Shown here: piece after piece, positions 49,917 to 62,500 of the stretch | Layout of the letters: each line of letters opens with the position of its first letter | How positions within the stretch are numbered: position 1 is the stretch's first letter | Origin: Pampus argenteus | Lineage: Eukaryota > Chordata > Actinopteri > Scombriformes > Stromateidae | Direction: 5' to 3' | DNA: 64,000 nt | NCBI GenBank assembly: GCA_036937835.1 | Contig: CM072870.1 | Location: 1,240,001 to 1,304,000, forward strand | Notes under the pieces: model-generated | The model's input: the letters and a program-made list of their open reading frames with translations, nothing else | Told to the model about the DNA's origin: nothing | The model's database searches: none | Made by a program: the position numbers and the translations under genes

Positions 49917-51924
49917 GATTGAAAATATTGCTCCTTGTTTAAGAAAAACTATAGTTGTCAGTTTTGGCCTTCTCTCGCCGAGAGAAAGCTATTTTTTACA
50001 AATGTTACAATAAAAGCTGCAGTAAGCTCTCAGAAGTGAGTTTTTTGGTCCTAATTATTAGAAATCAGTTACTTGTTGATGGCAACCATAGTTTTGATTG
50101 AAAATATTGCTCCTTGTTTAAGAAAAACTGTAGTTGTCAGTTTTGGCCTGAGAGAAAGCTATTTTTACTAATGTTACAGTAAAAGCTGCAGGAAGCTCTC
50201 AGAAGTGAGTTTTTTGGTCCTAATTATTAGAAATCAGTTACTTGTTGATGGCAAACATGGTTTTGATTGAAAATATTGCTCCTTGTTTAAGAAAAACTGT
50301 AGTTGTCAGTTTTGGCCTGAGAGAAAGGTATTTTTACAAATGTTACAGTAAAAGTTGCAGGAAGCTCTCAAAAGTAAGTTTTTTGGTCCTAATCATTAGA
50401 AGTCAGGTACTTGTTGATGGCAAACATGGTTTTGATTGAAAATATTGCTCCTTGTTAAAGAAAAACTATAGTTGTCAGTTTTGGCCTTCTCTCGCCGAGA
50501 GAAAGCTATTTTTACAAATGTTACAGTAAAAGCTGCAGGAAGCTCTCAGAAGTGAGTTTTTTGGTCCTAATCATTAGAAATCAGTTACCTGTTGATGGCA
50601 AACATGGTTTTGATTGAAAATATTACTCCTTGTTTAAGAAAAACTATAGTTGTCAGTCTTGGGCTTCTCTCGCCGAGAGAAAGCTATTTTTACAAATGTT
50701 ACAGTAAAAGCTGCAGGAAGCTCTCAGAAGTGAGTTTTTTGGTCCTAATCATTAGAAAGCAGTTACTTGTTGATGGCAAACATGGTTTTGATTGAAAATA
50801 TTGCTCCTTGTTTAAGAAAAACTATAGTTGTCAGTTTTGGCCTTTTTCCCGCAGAGAGAAAGCTATTTTTACAAATGTTACAGTAAAAGCTGCAGGAAGC
50901 TCTCAGAAGTGAGTTTTTTGGTCCTAATCATTAGAGATCAGTTACTTGTTGATGGCAAACATGGTTTTGATTGAAAATATGGCTCCTTGTTTAAGAAAAA
51001 CTATAGTTGTCAGTTTTGGACTTCTCTCGTCGAGAGAAAGCTATTTTTACAAATGTTACAGTAAAAGCTGCAGGAAGCTCTCAGAAGTGAGTTTTTTGGT
51101 CCTAATCATTAGAAATCAGTTACTTGTTGATGGCAAACATGGTTTTGATTGAAAATATTACTCCTTGTTTAAGAAAAACTATAGTTGTCAGTTTTGGGCT
51201 CCTCTCGCCGAGAGAAAGCTATTTTTACAAATGTGACAGTAAAAGCTGCAGAAAGCTCTCAGAAGTGAGTTTTTTGATCCTAATCATTAAAAATCAGTTA
51301 CTTGTTGATGGCAAACATGGTTTTGATTGAAAATATTGCTCCTTGTTTAAGAAAAACTGTAGTTGTCAGTTTTGGCCTGAGAGAAAGGTATTTTTACAAA
51401 TGTTACAGTAAAAGCTGCAGGAAGCTCTCAGAAGTGAGTTTTTTGGTCCTAATTATTAGAAGTCAGGTACTTGTTGATGGCAAACGTGGTTTTGATTGAA
51501 AATATTGCTCCTTGTTTAAGAAAAACTGTAGTTGTCAGTTTTGGCCTGAGACAAAGCTATTTTTACAAATGTTACAGTAAAAGCTGCAGGAAGCTCTCAG
51601 AAGTGAGTTTTTTGGTACTAATCATTAGAAATCAGTTACTTGTTGATGGCAACCATAGTTTTGATTGAAAATATTGCTCCTTGTTTAAGAAAAACTGTAG
51701 TTGTCAGTTTTGGCCTGAGAAAAAGCTATTTTTACTAATGTTACAGTAAAGGCTGCAGGAAGCTCTCAGAAGTGAGTTTTTTGGTCCTAATTATTAGAAA
51801 TCAGTTACTTGTTGATGGCAACCATAGTTTTGATTGAAAATATTGCTCCTTGTTTAAGAAAAACTGTAGTTGTCAGTTTTGGCCTGAGAGAAAGGTATTT
51901 TTACAAATGTTACAGTAAAAGCTG

Positions 51925-54900
51925 CAGGAAGGTCTCAGAAGTGAGTTTTTTGGTCCTAATCATTAGAAATCAGTTACTTGTTGATGGCAAACATGGTTTT
52001 GATTGAAAATATTGCTCCTTGTTTAAGAAAAACTGTAGTTGTCAGTTTTGGCCTGAGAGAAAGCTATTTTTTTACAAATGTTACAGTAAAAGCTGCAGGA
52101 AGCTCTCAGAAGTGAGCTTTTTGGTCCAAATCATTAGAAATCAGTTACTTGTTGATAGCAAACATGGTTTTGATTGAAAATATTGCTCCTTGTTTAAGAA
52201 AAACTGTAGTTGTCAGTTTTGGCCTGAGACAAAGCTATTTTTTTTTACAAATGTTACAGTAAAAGCTGCAGAGGAAGCTCTCAGAAGTGAGTTTTTTGGT
52301 CCTAATCATTAGAAATCAGTTACTTGTTGATGGCAAACATGGTTTTGATTGAAAATATTGCTCCTTGTTTAAGAAAAACTGTAGTTGTCAGTTTTGGCCT
52401 GAGAGAAAGCTATTTTTTTTACAAATGTTACAGTAAAAGCTGCAGGAAGCTCTCAGAAGTGAGCTTTTTGGTCCTAATCATTAGAAATCAGTTACTTGTT
52501 GATGGCAAACATGGTTTTGATTGAAAATATTGCTCCTTGTTTAAGAAAAACTGTAGTTGTCAGTTTTGGCCTGAGAGAAAGGTATTTTTACATATGTTAC
52601 AGTAAAAGCTGCAGGAAGCTCTCAGAAGTGAGTTTTTTGGTCCTAATCATTAGAAATCAGTTACTTGTTGATGGCAAACATGGTTTTGATTGAAAATATT
52701 GCTCCTTGTTTAAGAAAAACTGTAGTTGTCAGTTTTGGCCTGAGAGAAAGGTATTTTTACAAATGTTACAGTAAAAGTTGCAGGAAGCTCTCAAAAGTAA
52801 GTTTTTTGGTCCTAATCATTAGAAGTCAGGTACTTGTTGATGGCAAACGTGGTTTTGATTGAAAATATTGCTCCTTGTTTAAGAAAAACTGTAGTTGTCA
52901 GTTTTGGCCTGAGACAAAGCTATTTTTACAAATGTTACAGTAAAAGCTGCAGGAAGCTCTCAGAAGTGAGTTTTTTGGTACTAATCATTAGAAATCAGTT
53001 ACTTGTTGATGGCAACCATAGTTTTGATTGAAAATATTGCTCCTTGTTTAAGAAAAATTGTAGTTGTCAGTTTTGGCCTGATAGAAAGCTATTTTTACAA
53101 ATGTTACAGTAAAAGCTGCAGGAAGCTCTCAGAAGTGAGTTTTTTGGTCCTAATCATTAGAAATCAGTTACTTGTTGATGGCAAACGTGGTTTTGATTGA
53201 AAATATTGCTCCTTGTTTAAGAAAAACTGTAGTTGTCAGTTTTGGCCTGAGAGAAAGCTATTTTTACTAATGTTACAGTAAAAGCTGCAGGAAGCTCTCA
53301 GAAGTGAGTTTTTTGGTCCTAATTATTAGAAATCAGACTTGTTGATGGCAAACATGGTTTTGATTAAATATATTGTTCCTTGTTTAAGAAAAACTGTAGT
53401 TGTCAGTTTTTGCCTGAGAGAAAGGTATTTTTACAAATGTTACAGTAAAAGCTGCAGGAAGGTCTCAGAAGTGAGTTTTTTGGTCCTAATCATTAGAAAT
53501 CACTTACTTGTTGATGGCAAACATGGTTTTGATTAAATACATTGCTCCTTGTTTAAGAAAAACTGTAGTTGTCAGTTTTGGCCTGAGAGAAAGCTATTTT
53601 TACTAATGTTACAGTAAAAGCTGCAGGAAGCTCTCAGAAGTGAGTTTTTTGGTCCTAATTATTAGAAATCAGTTACTTGTTGATGGCAAACATGGTTTTG
53701 ATTGAAAATATTGCCCCTTTGTTTAAGAAAAACTGTAGTTGTCAGTTTTGGCCTGAGAGAAAGTTATTTTTACAAATGTTACAGTAAAAGCTGCAGGAAG
53801 CTCTCAGAAGTGAGTTTTTTGGTCCTATCTTTAGAAATCAGTTACTTGTTGATGGCAAACGTGGTTTTGATTGAAAATATTGCTCCTTGTTTAAGAAAAA
53901 CTGTAGTTGTCAGTTTTTGGCTGAGAGAAAGCTATTTTTACTAATGTTACAGTAAAAGCTGCAGGAAGCTCTCAGAAGTAAGTTTTTTGGTCCTAATTAT
54001 TAGAAATCAGTTACTTGTTGATGGCAACCATAGTTTTGATTGAAAATATTGCTCCTTGTTTAAGAAAAACTGTAGTTGTCAGTTTTGGCCTGAGAGAAAG
54101 GTATTTTTACAAATGTTACAGTAAAAGCTGCAGGAAGGTCTCAGAAGTGAGTTTTTTGGTCCTAATCATTAGAAATCAGTTACTTGTTGATGGCAAACAT
54201 GGTTTTGATTGAAAATATTGCTCCTTGTTTAAGAAAAACTGTAGTTGTCAGTTTTGGCCTGAGAGAAAGCTATTTTTTACAAATGTTACAGTAAAAGCTG
54301 CAGGAAGCTCTCAGAAGTGAGCTTTTTGGTCCAAATCATTAGAAATCAGTTACTTGTTGATAGCAAACATGGTTTTGATTGAAAATATTGCTCCTTGTTT
54401 AAGAAAAACTGTAGTTGTCAGTTTTGGCCTGAGACAAAGCTATTTTTTTTTACAAATGTTACAGTAAAAGCTGCAGGAAGCTCTCAGAAGTGAGCTTTTT
54501 GGCCCAAATCATTAGAAATCAGTTACTTGTTGATAGCAAACATGGTTTTGATTGAAAATATTGCTCCTTGTTTAAGAAAAACTGTAGTTGTCAGTTTTGG
54601 CCTGAGACAAAGCTATTTTTTTTACAAATGTTACAGTAAAAGCTGCAGGAAGCTCTCAGAAGTGAGTTTTTTGGTCCTAATCATTAGAAATCAGTTACTT
54701 GTTGATGGCAAACATGGTTTTGATTGAAAATATTGCTCCTTGTTTAAGAAAAACTGTAGTTGTCAGTTTTGGCCTGAGAGAAAGCTATTTTTACTAATGT
54801 TACAGTAAAAGCTGCAGGAAGCTCTCAGAAGTGAGTTTTTTGGTCCTAATCATTAGAAATCAGTTACTTGTTGATGGCAAACGTGGTTTTGATTGAAAAT

Positions 54901-57064
54901 ATTGCTCCTTGTTTAAGAAAAACTGTAGTTGTCAGTTTTGGCCTGAGAGAAAGCTATTTTTACTAATGTTACAGTAAAAGCTGCAGTAAGCTCTCAGAAG
55001 TGAGTTTTTTGGTCCTAATTATTAGAAATCAGTTACTTGTTGATGGCAACCATAGTTTTGATTGAAAATATTGCTCCTTGTTTAAGAAAAACTGTAGTTG
55101 TCAGTTTTGGCCTGAGAGAAAGCTATTTTTACTAATGTTACAGTAAAAGCTGCAGGAAGCTCTCAGAAGTGAGTTTTTTGGTCCTAATTATTAGAAATCA
55201 GTTACTTGTTGATGGCAAACATGGTTTTGATTGAAAATATTGCTCCTTGTTTAAGAAAAACTGTAGTTGTCAGTTTTGGCCTGAGAGAAAGGTATTTTTA
55301 CAAATGTTACAGTAAAAGTTGCAGGAAGCTCTCAAAAGTAAGTTTTTTGGTCCTAATCATTAGAAGTCAGGTACTTGTTGATGGCAAACGTGGTTTTGAT
55401 TGAAAATATTGCTCCTTGTTTAAGAAAAACTGTAGTTGTCAGTTTTGGCCTGAGACAAAGCTATTTTTACAAATGTTACAGTAAAAGCTGCAGGAAGCTC
55501 TCAGAAGTGAGTTTTTTGGTACTAATCATTAGAAATCACTTACTTGTTGATGGCAAACATGGTTTTGATTAAATACATTGCTCCTTGTTTAAGAAAAACT
55601 GTAGTTGTCAGTTTTGGCCTGAGAGAAAGCTATTTTTACTAATGTTACAGTAAAAGCTGCAGGAAGCTCTCAGAAGTGAGTTTTTTGGTCCTAATTATTA
55701 GAAATCAGTTACTTGTTGATGGCAAACATGGTTTTGATTGAAAATATTGCCCCTTTGTTTAAGAAAAACTGTAGTTGTCAGTTTTTGGCTGAGAGAAAGC
55801 TATTTTTACTAATGTTACAGTAAAAGCTGCAGGAAGCTCTCAGAAGTGAGTTTTTTGGTCCTAATTATTAGAAATCAGTTACTTGTTGATGGCAACCATA
55901 GTTTTGATTGAAAATATTGCTCCTTGTTTAAGAAAAACTGTAGTTGTCAGTTTTGGCCTGAGAGAAAGGTATTTTTACAAATGTTACAGTAAAAGCTGCA
56001 GGAAGGTCTCAGAAGTGAGTTTTTTGGTCCTAATCATTAGAAATCAGTTACTTGTTGATGGCAAACATGGTTTTGATTGAAAATATTGCTCCTTGTTTAA
56101 GAAAAACTGTAGTTGTCAGTTTTGGCCTGAGAGAAAGCTATTTTTTACAAATGTTACAGTAAAAGCTGCAGGAAGCTCTCAGAAGTGAGCTTTTTGGTCC
56201 AAATCATTAGAAATCAGTTACTTGTTGATAGCAAACATGGTTTTGATTGAAAATATTGCTCCTTGTTTAAGAAAAACTGTAGTTGTCAGTTTTGGCCTGA
56301 GACAAAGCTATTTTTTTTACAAATGTTACAGTAAAAGCTGCAGGAAGCTCTCAGAAGTGAGTTTTTTGGTCCTAATCATTAGAAATCAGTTACTTGTTGA
56401 TGGCAAACATGGTTTTGATTGAAAATATTGCTCCTTGTTTAAGAAAAACTGTAGTTGTCAGTTTTGGCCTGAGAGAAAGCTATTTTTACTAATGTTACAG
56501 TAAAAGCTGCAGGAAGCTCTCAGAAGTGAGTTTTTTGGTCCTAATCATTAGAAATCAGTTACTTGTTGATGGCAAACGTGGTTTTGATTGAAAATATTGC
56601 TCCTTGTTTAAGAAAAACTGTAGTTGTCAGTTTTGGCCTGAGAGAAAGCTATTTTTACTAATGTTACAGTAAAAGCTGCAGTAAGCTCTCAGAAGTGAGT
56701 TTTTTGGTCCTAATTATTAGAAATCAGTTACTTGTTGATGGCAACCATAGTTTTGATTGAAAATATTGCTCCTTGTTTAAGAAAAACTGTAGTTGTCAGT
56801 TTTGGCCTGAGAGAAAGCTATTTTTACTAATGTTACAGTAAAAGCTGCAGGAAGCTCTCAGAAGTGAGTTTTTTGGTCCTAATTATTAGAAATCAGTTAC
56901 TTGTTGATGGCAAACATGGTTTTGATTGAAAATATTGCTCCTTGTTTAAGAAAAACTGTAGTTGTCAGTTTTGGCCTGAGAGAAAGTTATTTTTACAAAT
57001 GTTACAGTAAAAGCTGCAGGAAGCTCTCAGAAGTGAGTTTTTTGGTCCTAATCATTAGAAATCA
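51925..57064 (+). repeat. Right-arm copied segment, longer copy
   Basis: This segment matches about 59537-64000 in steps: displacement 7612, then 7610 after a two-base insertion GCAGAGGAAGC near 52269, 7274 from about 53497, 6936 from about 54247 and 6767 at about 57061. The successive drops of 336, 338 and 169 bases equal two, two and one units. Shared markers include ACATATGTTAC (52591 and 60201), GATAGAAAGC, CCCCTTTGTTTAAG (53713 and 60987) and the TTTTTTTTTACAAATG runs. Confidence 0.85.
52238..52246 (+). repeat. Expanded T run (9 T), most variable mononucleotide site
   Basis: The run after AAAGCTA is five T in most units but nine here, and similarly long near 54441-54451, 59849-59858 and 61377-61388. 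On the left arm the equivalent A run after TTTGT is five to eight (eight near 37043). Length change at this one site is the main source of the 169-173 bp spread among short units. Confidence 0.85.
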
Positions 57065-57074
57065 GTTTTGTTGA

Positions 57075-58985
57075 TGGCAAACGTGGTTTTGATTAAATAT
57101 ATTGTTCCTTGTTTAAGAAAAACTGTAGTTGTCAGTTTTGGCCTGAGAGAAAGGTATTTTTACAAATGTTACAGTAAAAGCTGCAGGAAGGTCTCAGAAG
57201 TGAGTTTTTTGGTCCTAATCATTAGAAGTCAGTTACTTGTTGATGGCAAACATGGTTTTGATTGAAAATATTGCTCCTTGTTTAAGAAAAACTGTAGTTG
57301 TCAGTTTTGGCCTGAGAGAAAGCTATTTTTACTAATGTTACAGTAAAAGCTGCAGGAAGCTCTCAGAAGTGAGTTTTTTGGTCCTAATTATTAGAAATCA
57401 GACTTGTTGATGGCAAACATGGTTTTGATTAAATATATTGTTCCTTGTTTAAGAAAAACTGTAGTTGTCAGTTTTGGCCTGAGAGAAAGCTATTTTTACT
57501 AATGTTACAGTAAAAGCTGCAGGAAGCTCTCAGAAGTGAGTTTTTTGGTCCTAATCATTAGAAATCACTTGTTGATGGCAAACATGGTTTTGATTAAATA
57601 CATTGCTCCTTGTTTAAGAAAAACTGTAGTTGTCAGTTTTGGCCTGAGAGAAAGCTATTTTTACTAATGTTACAGTAAAAGCTGCAGGAAGCTCTCAGAA
57701 GTGAGTTTTTTGGTCCTAATTATTAGAAATCAGTTACTTGTTGATGGCAAACATGGTTTTGATTGAAAATATTGCTCCTTGTTTAAGAAAAACTGTAGTT
57801 GTCAGTTTTGGCCTGAGAGAAAGTTATTTTTACAAATGTTACAGTAAAAGCTGCAGGAAGCTCTCAGAAGTGAGTTTTTTGGTCCTAATCTTTAGAAATC
57901 AGTTACTTGTTGATGGCAAACGTGGTTTTGATTGAAAATATTGCTCCTTGTTTAAGAAAAACTGTAGTTGTCAGTTTTGGCCTGAGAGAAAGCTATTTTT
58001 ACTAATGTTACAGTAAAAGCTGCAGGAAGCTCTCAGAAGTGAGTTTTTTGGTCCTAATTATTAGAAATCAGACTTGTTGATGGCAAACATGGTTTTGATT
58101 AAATATATTGTTCCTTGTTTAAGAAAAACTGTAGTTGTCAGTTTTGGCCTGAGAGAAAGGTATTTTTACAAATGTTACAGTAAAAGCTGCAGGAAGGTCT
58201 CAGAAGTGAGTTTTTTGGTCCTAATCATTAGAAGTCAGTTACTTGTTGATGGCAAACATGATTTTGATTGAAAATATTGCTCCTTGTTTAAGAAAAACTG
58301 TAGTTGTCAGTTTTGGCCTGAGAGAAAGCTATTTTTACTAATGTTACAGTAAAAGCTGCAGGAAGCTCTCAGAAGTGAGTTTTTTGGTCCTAATTATTAG
58401 AAATCAGACTTGTTGATGGCAAACATGGTTTTGATTAAATATATTGTTCCTTGTTTAAGAAAAACTGTAGTTGTCAGTTTTGGCCTGAGAGAAAGCTATT
58501 TTTACTAATGTTACAGTAAAAGCTGCAGGAAGCTCTCAGAAGTGAGTTTTTTGGTCCTAATCATTAGAAATCACTTGTTGATGGCAAACATGGTTTTGAT
58601 TAAATACATTGCTCCTTGTTTAAGAAAAACTGTAGTTGTCAGTTTTGGCCTGAGAGAAAGCTATTTTTACTAATGTTACAGTAAAAGCTGCAGGAAGCTC
58701 TCAGAAGTGAGTTTTTTGGTCCTAATTATTAGAAATCAGTTACTTGTTGATGGCAAACATGGTTTTGATTGAAAATATTGCTCCTTGTTTAAGAAAAACT
58801 GTAGTTGTCAGTTTTGGCCTGAGAGAAAGTTATTTTTACAAATGTTACAGTAAAAGCTGCAGGAAGCTCTCAGAAGTGAGTTTTTTGGTCCTAATCTTTA
58901 GAAATCAGTTACTTGTTGATGGCAAACGTGGTTTTGATTGAAAATATTGCTCCTTGTTTAAGAAAAACTGTAGTTGTCAGTTTTT
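57075..58985 (+). repeat. Tandem duplication, unit 1006 bp (6 satellite units)
   Basis: About 57075-58080 is repeated at 58081-58985 with a displacement of 1006. Both copies contain TTGATTAAATATATTGTTCC, GAAGGTCTCAG, CAGACTTGTTG, CACTTGTTG, GAAAGTTATTTTTAC and CTAATCTTTAG in order. The match ends near 57980/58986, where GTTTTGGCCTGAG and GTTTTTGGCTGAG differ. Confidence 0.87.
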
Positions 58986-59536
58986 GGCTGAGAGAAAGCT
59001 ATTTTTACAAATGTTACAGTAAAAGCTGCAGGAAGCTCTCAGAAGTGAGTTTTTTGGTCCTAATCATTAGAAATCACTTACTTGTTGATGGCAAACATGG
59101 TTTTGATTAAATATATTGCTCCTTGTTTAAGAAAAACTGTAGTTGTCAGTTTTGGCCTGAGACAAAGCTATTTTTTACAAATGTGACAGTAAAAGCTGCA
59201 GGAAGCTCTCAGAAGTGAGTATTTTGGTCCTAATCATTAGAAATCAGTTACTTGTTGATGGCAAACATGTTTTTGATTGAAAATATTGCTCCTTGTTTAA
59301 GAGAAACTGTGGTTGTCAGTTTTGGCCTGAGAGAAAGCTATTTTTACAAATGTTTCAGTAAAAGCTGCAGGAAGCTCTCAGAAGTGAGTTTTTTGGTCCT
59401 AATCATTAGAAATCAGTTACTTGTTGATGGCAACCATGGTTTTGATTGAAAATATTGCTCCTTGTTTAAGAAAAACTGTAGTTGTCAGTTTTGGCCTGAG
59501 AGAAAGCTATTTTTACTAATGTGACAGTAAAAGCTG

Positions 59537-62500
59537 CAGGAAGGTCTCAGAAGTGAGTTTTTTGGTCCTAATCATTAGAAATCAGTTACTTGTTGATGGC
59601 AAACATGGTTTTGATTGAAAATATTGCTCCTTGTTTAAGAAAAACTGTAGTTGTCAGTTTTGGCCTGAGAGAAAGCTATTTTTTTACAAATGTTACAGTA
59701 AAAGCTGCAGGAAGCTCTCAGAAGTGAGCTTTTTGGTCCAAATCATTAGAAATCAGTTACTTGTTGATAGCAAACATGGTTTTGATTGAAAATATTGCTC
59801 CTTGTTTAAGAAAAACTGTAGTTGTCAGTTTTGGCCTGAGACAAAGCTATTTTTTTTTACAAATGTTACAGTAAAAGCTGCAGGAAGCTCTCAGAAGTGA
59901 GTTTTTTGGTCCTAATCATTAGAAATCAGTTACTTGTTGATGGCAAACATGGTTTTGATTGAAAATATTGCTCCTTGTTTAAGAAAAACTGTAGTTGTCA
60001 GTTTTGGCCTGAGAGAAAGCTATTTTTTTTACAAATGTTACAGTAAAAGCTGCAGGAAGCTCTCAGAAGTGAGCTTTTTGGTCCTAATCATTAGAAATCA
60101 GTTACTTGTTGATGGCAAACATGGTTTTGATTGAAAATATTGCTCCTTGTTTAAGAAAAACTGTAGTTGTCAGTTTTGGCCTGAGAGAAAGGTATTTTTA
60201 CATATGTTACAGTAAAAGCTGCAGGAAGCTCTCAGAAGTGAGTTTTTTGGTCCTAATCATTAGAAATCAGTTACTTGTTGATGGCAAACATGGTTTTGAT
60301 TGAAAATATTGCTCCTTGTTTAAGAAAAACTGTAGTTGTCAGTTTTGGCCTGAGAGAAAGGTATTTTTACAAATGTTACAGTAAAAGTTGCAGGAAGCTC
60401 TCAAAAGTAAGTTTTTTGGTCCTAATCATTAGAAGTCAGGTACTTGTTGATGGCAAACGTGGTTTTGATTGAAAATATTGCTCCTTGTTTAAGAAAAACT
60501 GTAGTTGTCAGTTTTGGCCTGAGACAAAGCTATTTTTACAAATGTTACAGTAAAAGCTGCAGGAAGCTCTCAGAAGTGAGTTTTTTGGTACTAATCATTA
60601 GAAATCAGTTACTTGTTGATGGCAACCATAGTTTTGATTGAAAATATTGCTCCTTGTTTAAGAAAAACTGTAGTTGTCAGTTTTGGCCTGATAGAAAGCT
60701 ATTTTTACAAATGTTACAGTAAAAGCTGCAGGAAGCTCTCAGAAGTGAGTTTTTTGGTCCTAATCATTAGAAATCACTTACTTGTTGATGGCAAACATGG
60801 TTTTGATTAAATACATTGCTCCTTGTTTAAGAAAAACTGTAGTTGTCAGTTTTGGCCTGAGAGAAAGCTATTTTTACTAATGTTACAGTAAAAGCTGCAG
60901 GAAGCTCTCAGAAGTGAGTTTTTTGGTCCTAATTATTAGAAATCAGTTACTTGTTGATGGCAAACATGGTTTTGATTGAAAATATTGCCCCTTTGTTTAA
61001 GAAAAACTGTAGTTGTCAGTTTTGGCCTGAGAGAAAGTTATTTTTACAAATGTTACAGTAAAAGCTGCAGGAAGCTCTCAGAAGTGAGTTTTTTGGTCCT
61101 ATCTTTAGAAATCAGTTACTTGTTGATGGCAAACGTGGTTTTGATTGAAAATATTGCTCCTTGTTTAAGAAAAACTGTAGTTGTCAGTTTTGGCCTGAGA
61201 GAAAGCTATTTTTTACAAATGTTACAGTAAAAGCTGCAGGAAGCTCTCAGAAGTGAGCTTTTTGGTCCAAATCATTAGAAATCAGTTACTTGTTGATAGC
61301 AAACATGGTTTTGATTGAAAATATTGCTCCTTGTTTAAGAAAAACTGTAGTTGTCAGTTTTGGCCTGAGACAAAGCTATTTTTTTTTACAAATGTTACAG
61401 TAAAAGCTGCAGGAAGCTCTCAGAAGTGAGCTTTTTGGTCCAAATCATTAGAAATCAGTTACTTGTTGATAGCAAACATGGTTTTGATTGAAAATATTGC
61501 TCCTTGTTTAAGAAAAACTGTAGTTGTCAGTTTTGGCCTGAGACAAAGCTATTTTTTTTACAAATGTTACAGTAAAAGCTGCAGGAAGCTCTCAGAAGTG
61601 AGTTTTTTGGTCCTAATCATTAGAAATCAGTTACTTGTTGATGGCAAACATGGTTTTGATTGAAAATATTGCTCCTTGTTTAAGAAAAACTGTAGTTGTC
61701 AGTTTTGGCCTGAGAGAAAGCTATTTTTACTAATGTTACAGTAAAAGCTGCAGGAAGCTCTCAGAAGTGAGTTTTTTGGTCCTAATCATTAGAAATCAGT
61801 TACTTGTTGATGGCAAACGTGGTTTTGATTGAAAATATTGCTCCTTGTTTAAGAAAAACTGTAGTTGTCAGTTTTGGCCTGAGAGAAAGCTATTTTTACT
61901 AATGTTACAGTAAAAGCTGCAGTAAGCTCTCAGAAGTGAGTTTTTTGGTCCTAATTATTAGAAATCAGTTACTTGTTGATGGCAACCATAGTTTTGATTG
62001 AAAATATTGCTCCTTGTTTAAGAAAAACTGTAGTTGTCAGTTTTGGCCTGAGAGAAAGCTATTTTTACTAATGTTACAGTAAAAGCTGCAGGAAGCTCTC
62101 AGAAGTGAGTTTTTTGGTCCTAATTATTAGAAATCAGTTACTTGTTGATGGCAAACATGGTTTTGATTGAAAATATTGCTCCTTGTTTAAGAAAAACTGT
62201 AGTTGTCAGTTTTGGCCTGAGAGAAAGGTATTTTTACAAATGTTACAGTAAAAGTTGCAGGAAGCTCTCAAAAGTAAGTTTTTTGGTCCTAATCATTAGA
62301 AGTCAGGTACTTGTTGATGGCAAACGTGGTTTTGATTGAAAATATTGCTCCTTGTTTAAGAAAAACTGTAGTTGTCAGTTTTGGCCTGAGACAAAGCTAT
62401 TTTTACAAATGTTACAGTAAAAGCTGCAGGAAGCTCTCAGAAGTGAGTTTTTTGGTACTAATCATTAGAAATCACTTACTTGTTGATGGCAAACATGGTT

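Larger units (their letters stand above)
49631..51301 (+). repeat. Transition zone with scrambled B-like and C-like units
   Basis: Unit type changes repeatedly within 1.7 kb: a B-like unit, then two internally deleted units, C-like units near 50.05-50.41 kb (GGCAACCATAG, TTTTTACTAATG), then B-like units at about 50.41-51.30 kb (CTATAG with the palindrome), after which only short C-like units follow. Several palindromes here are altered, including TTTTTCCCGCAGAGAG near 50832, CTTCTCTCGTCGAGAG near 51022 and CTCCTCTCGCCGAG near 51200. Raised divergence beside a breakpoint fits an edge of local homogenisation. Confidence 0.85.

Noticed and set aside
53702..53944. 80-codon open frame with a different start in the right arm
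   Set aside because: It is produced by a one-base gain (CCCCTTTG) and a small loss (CCTATCTTTAG) inside ordinary units; a related form at 60976-61230 is the duplicated copy.
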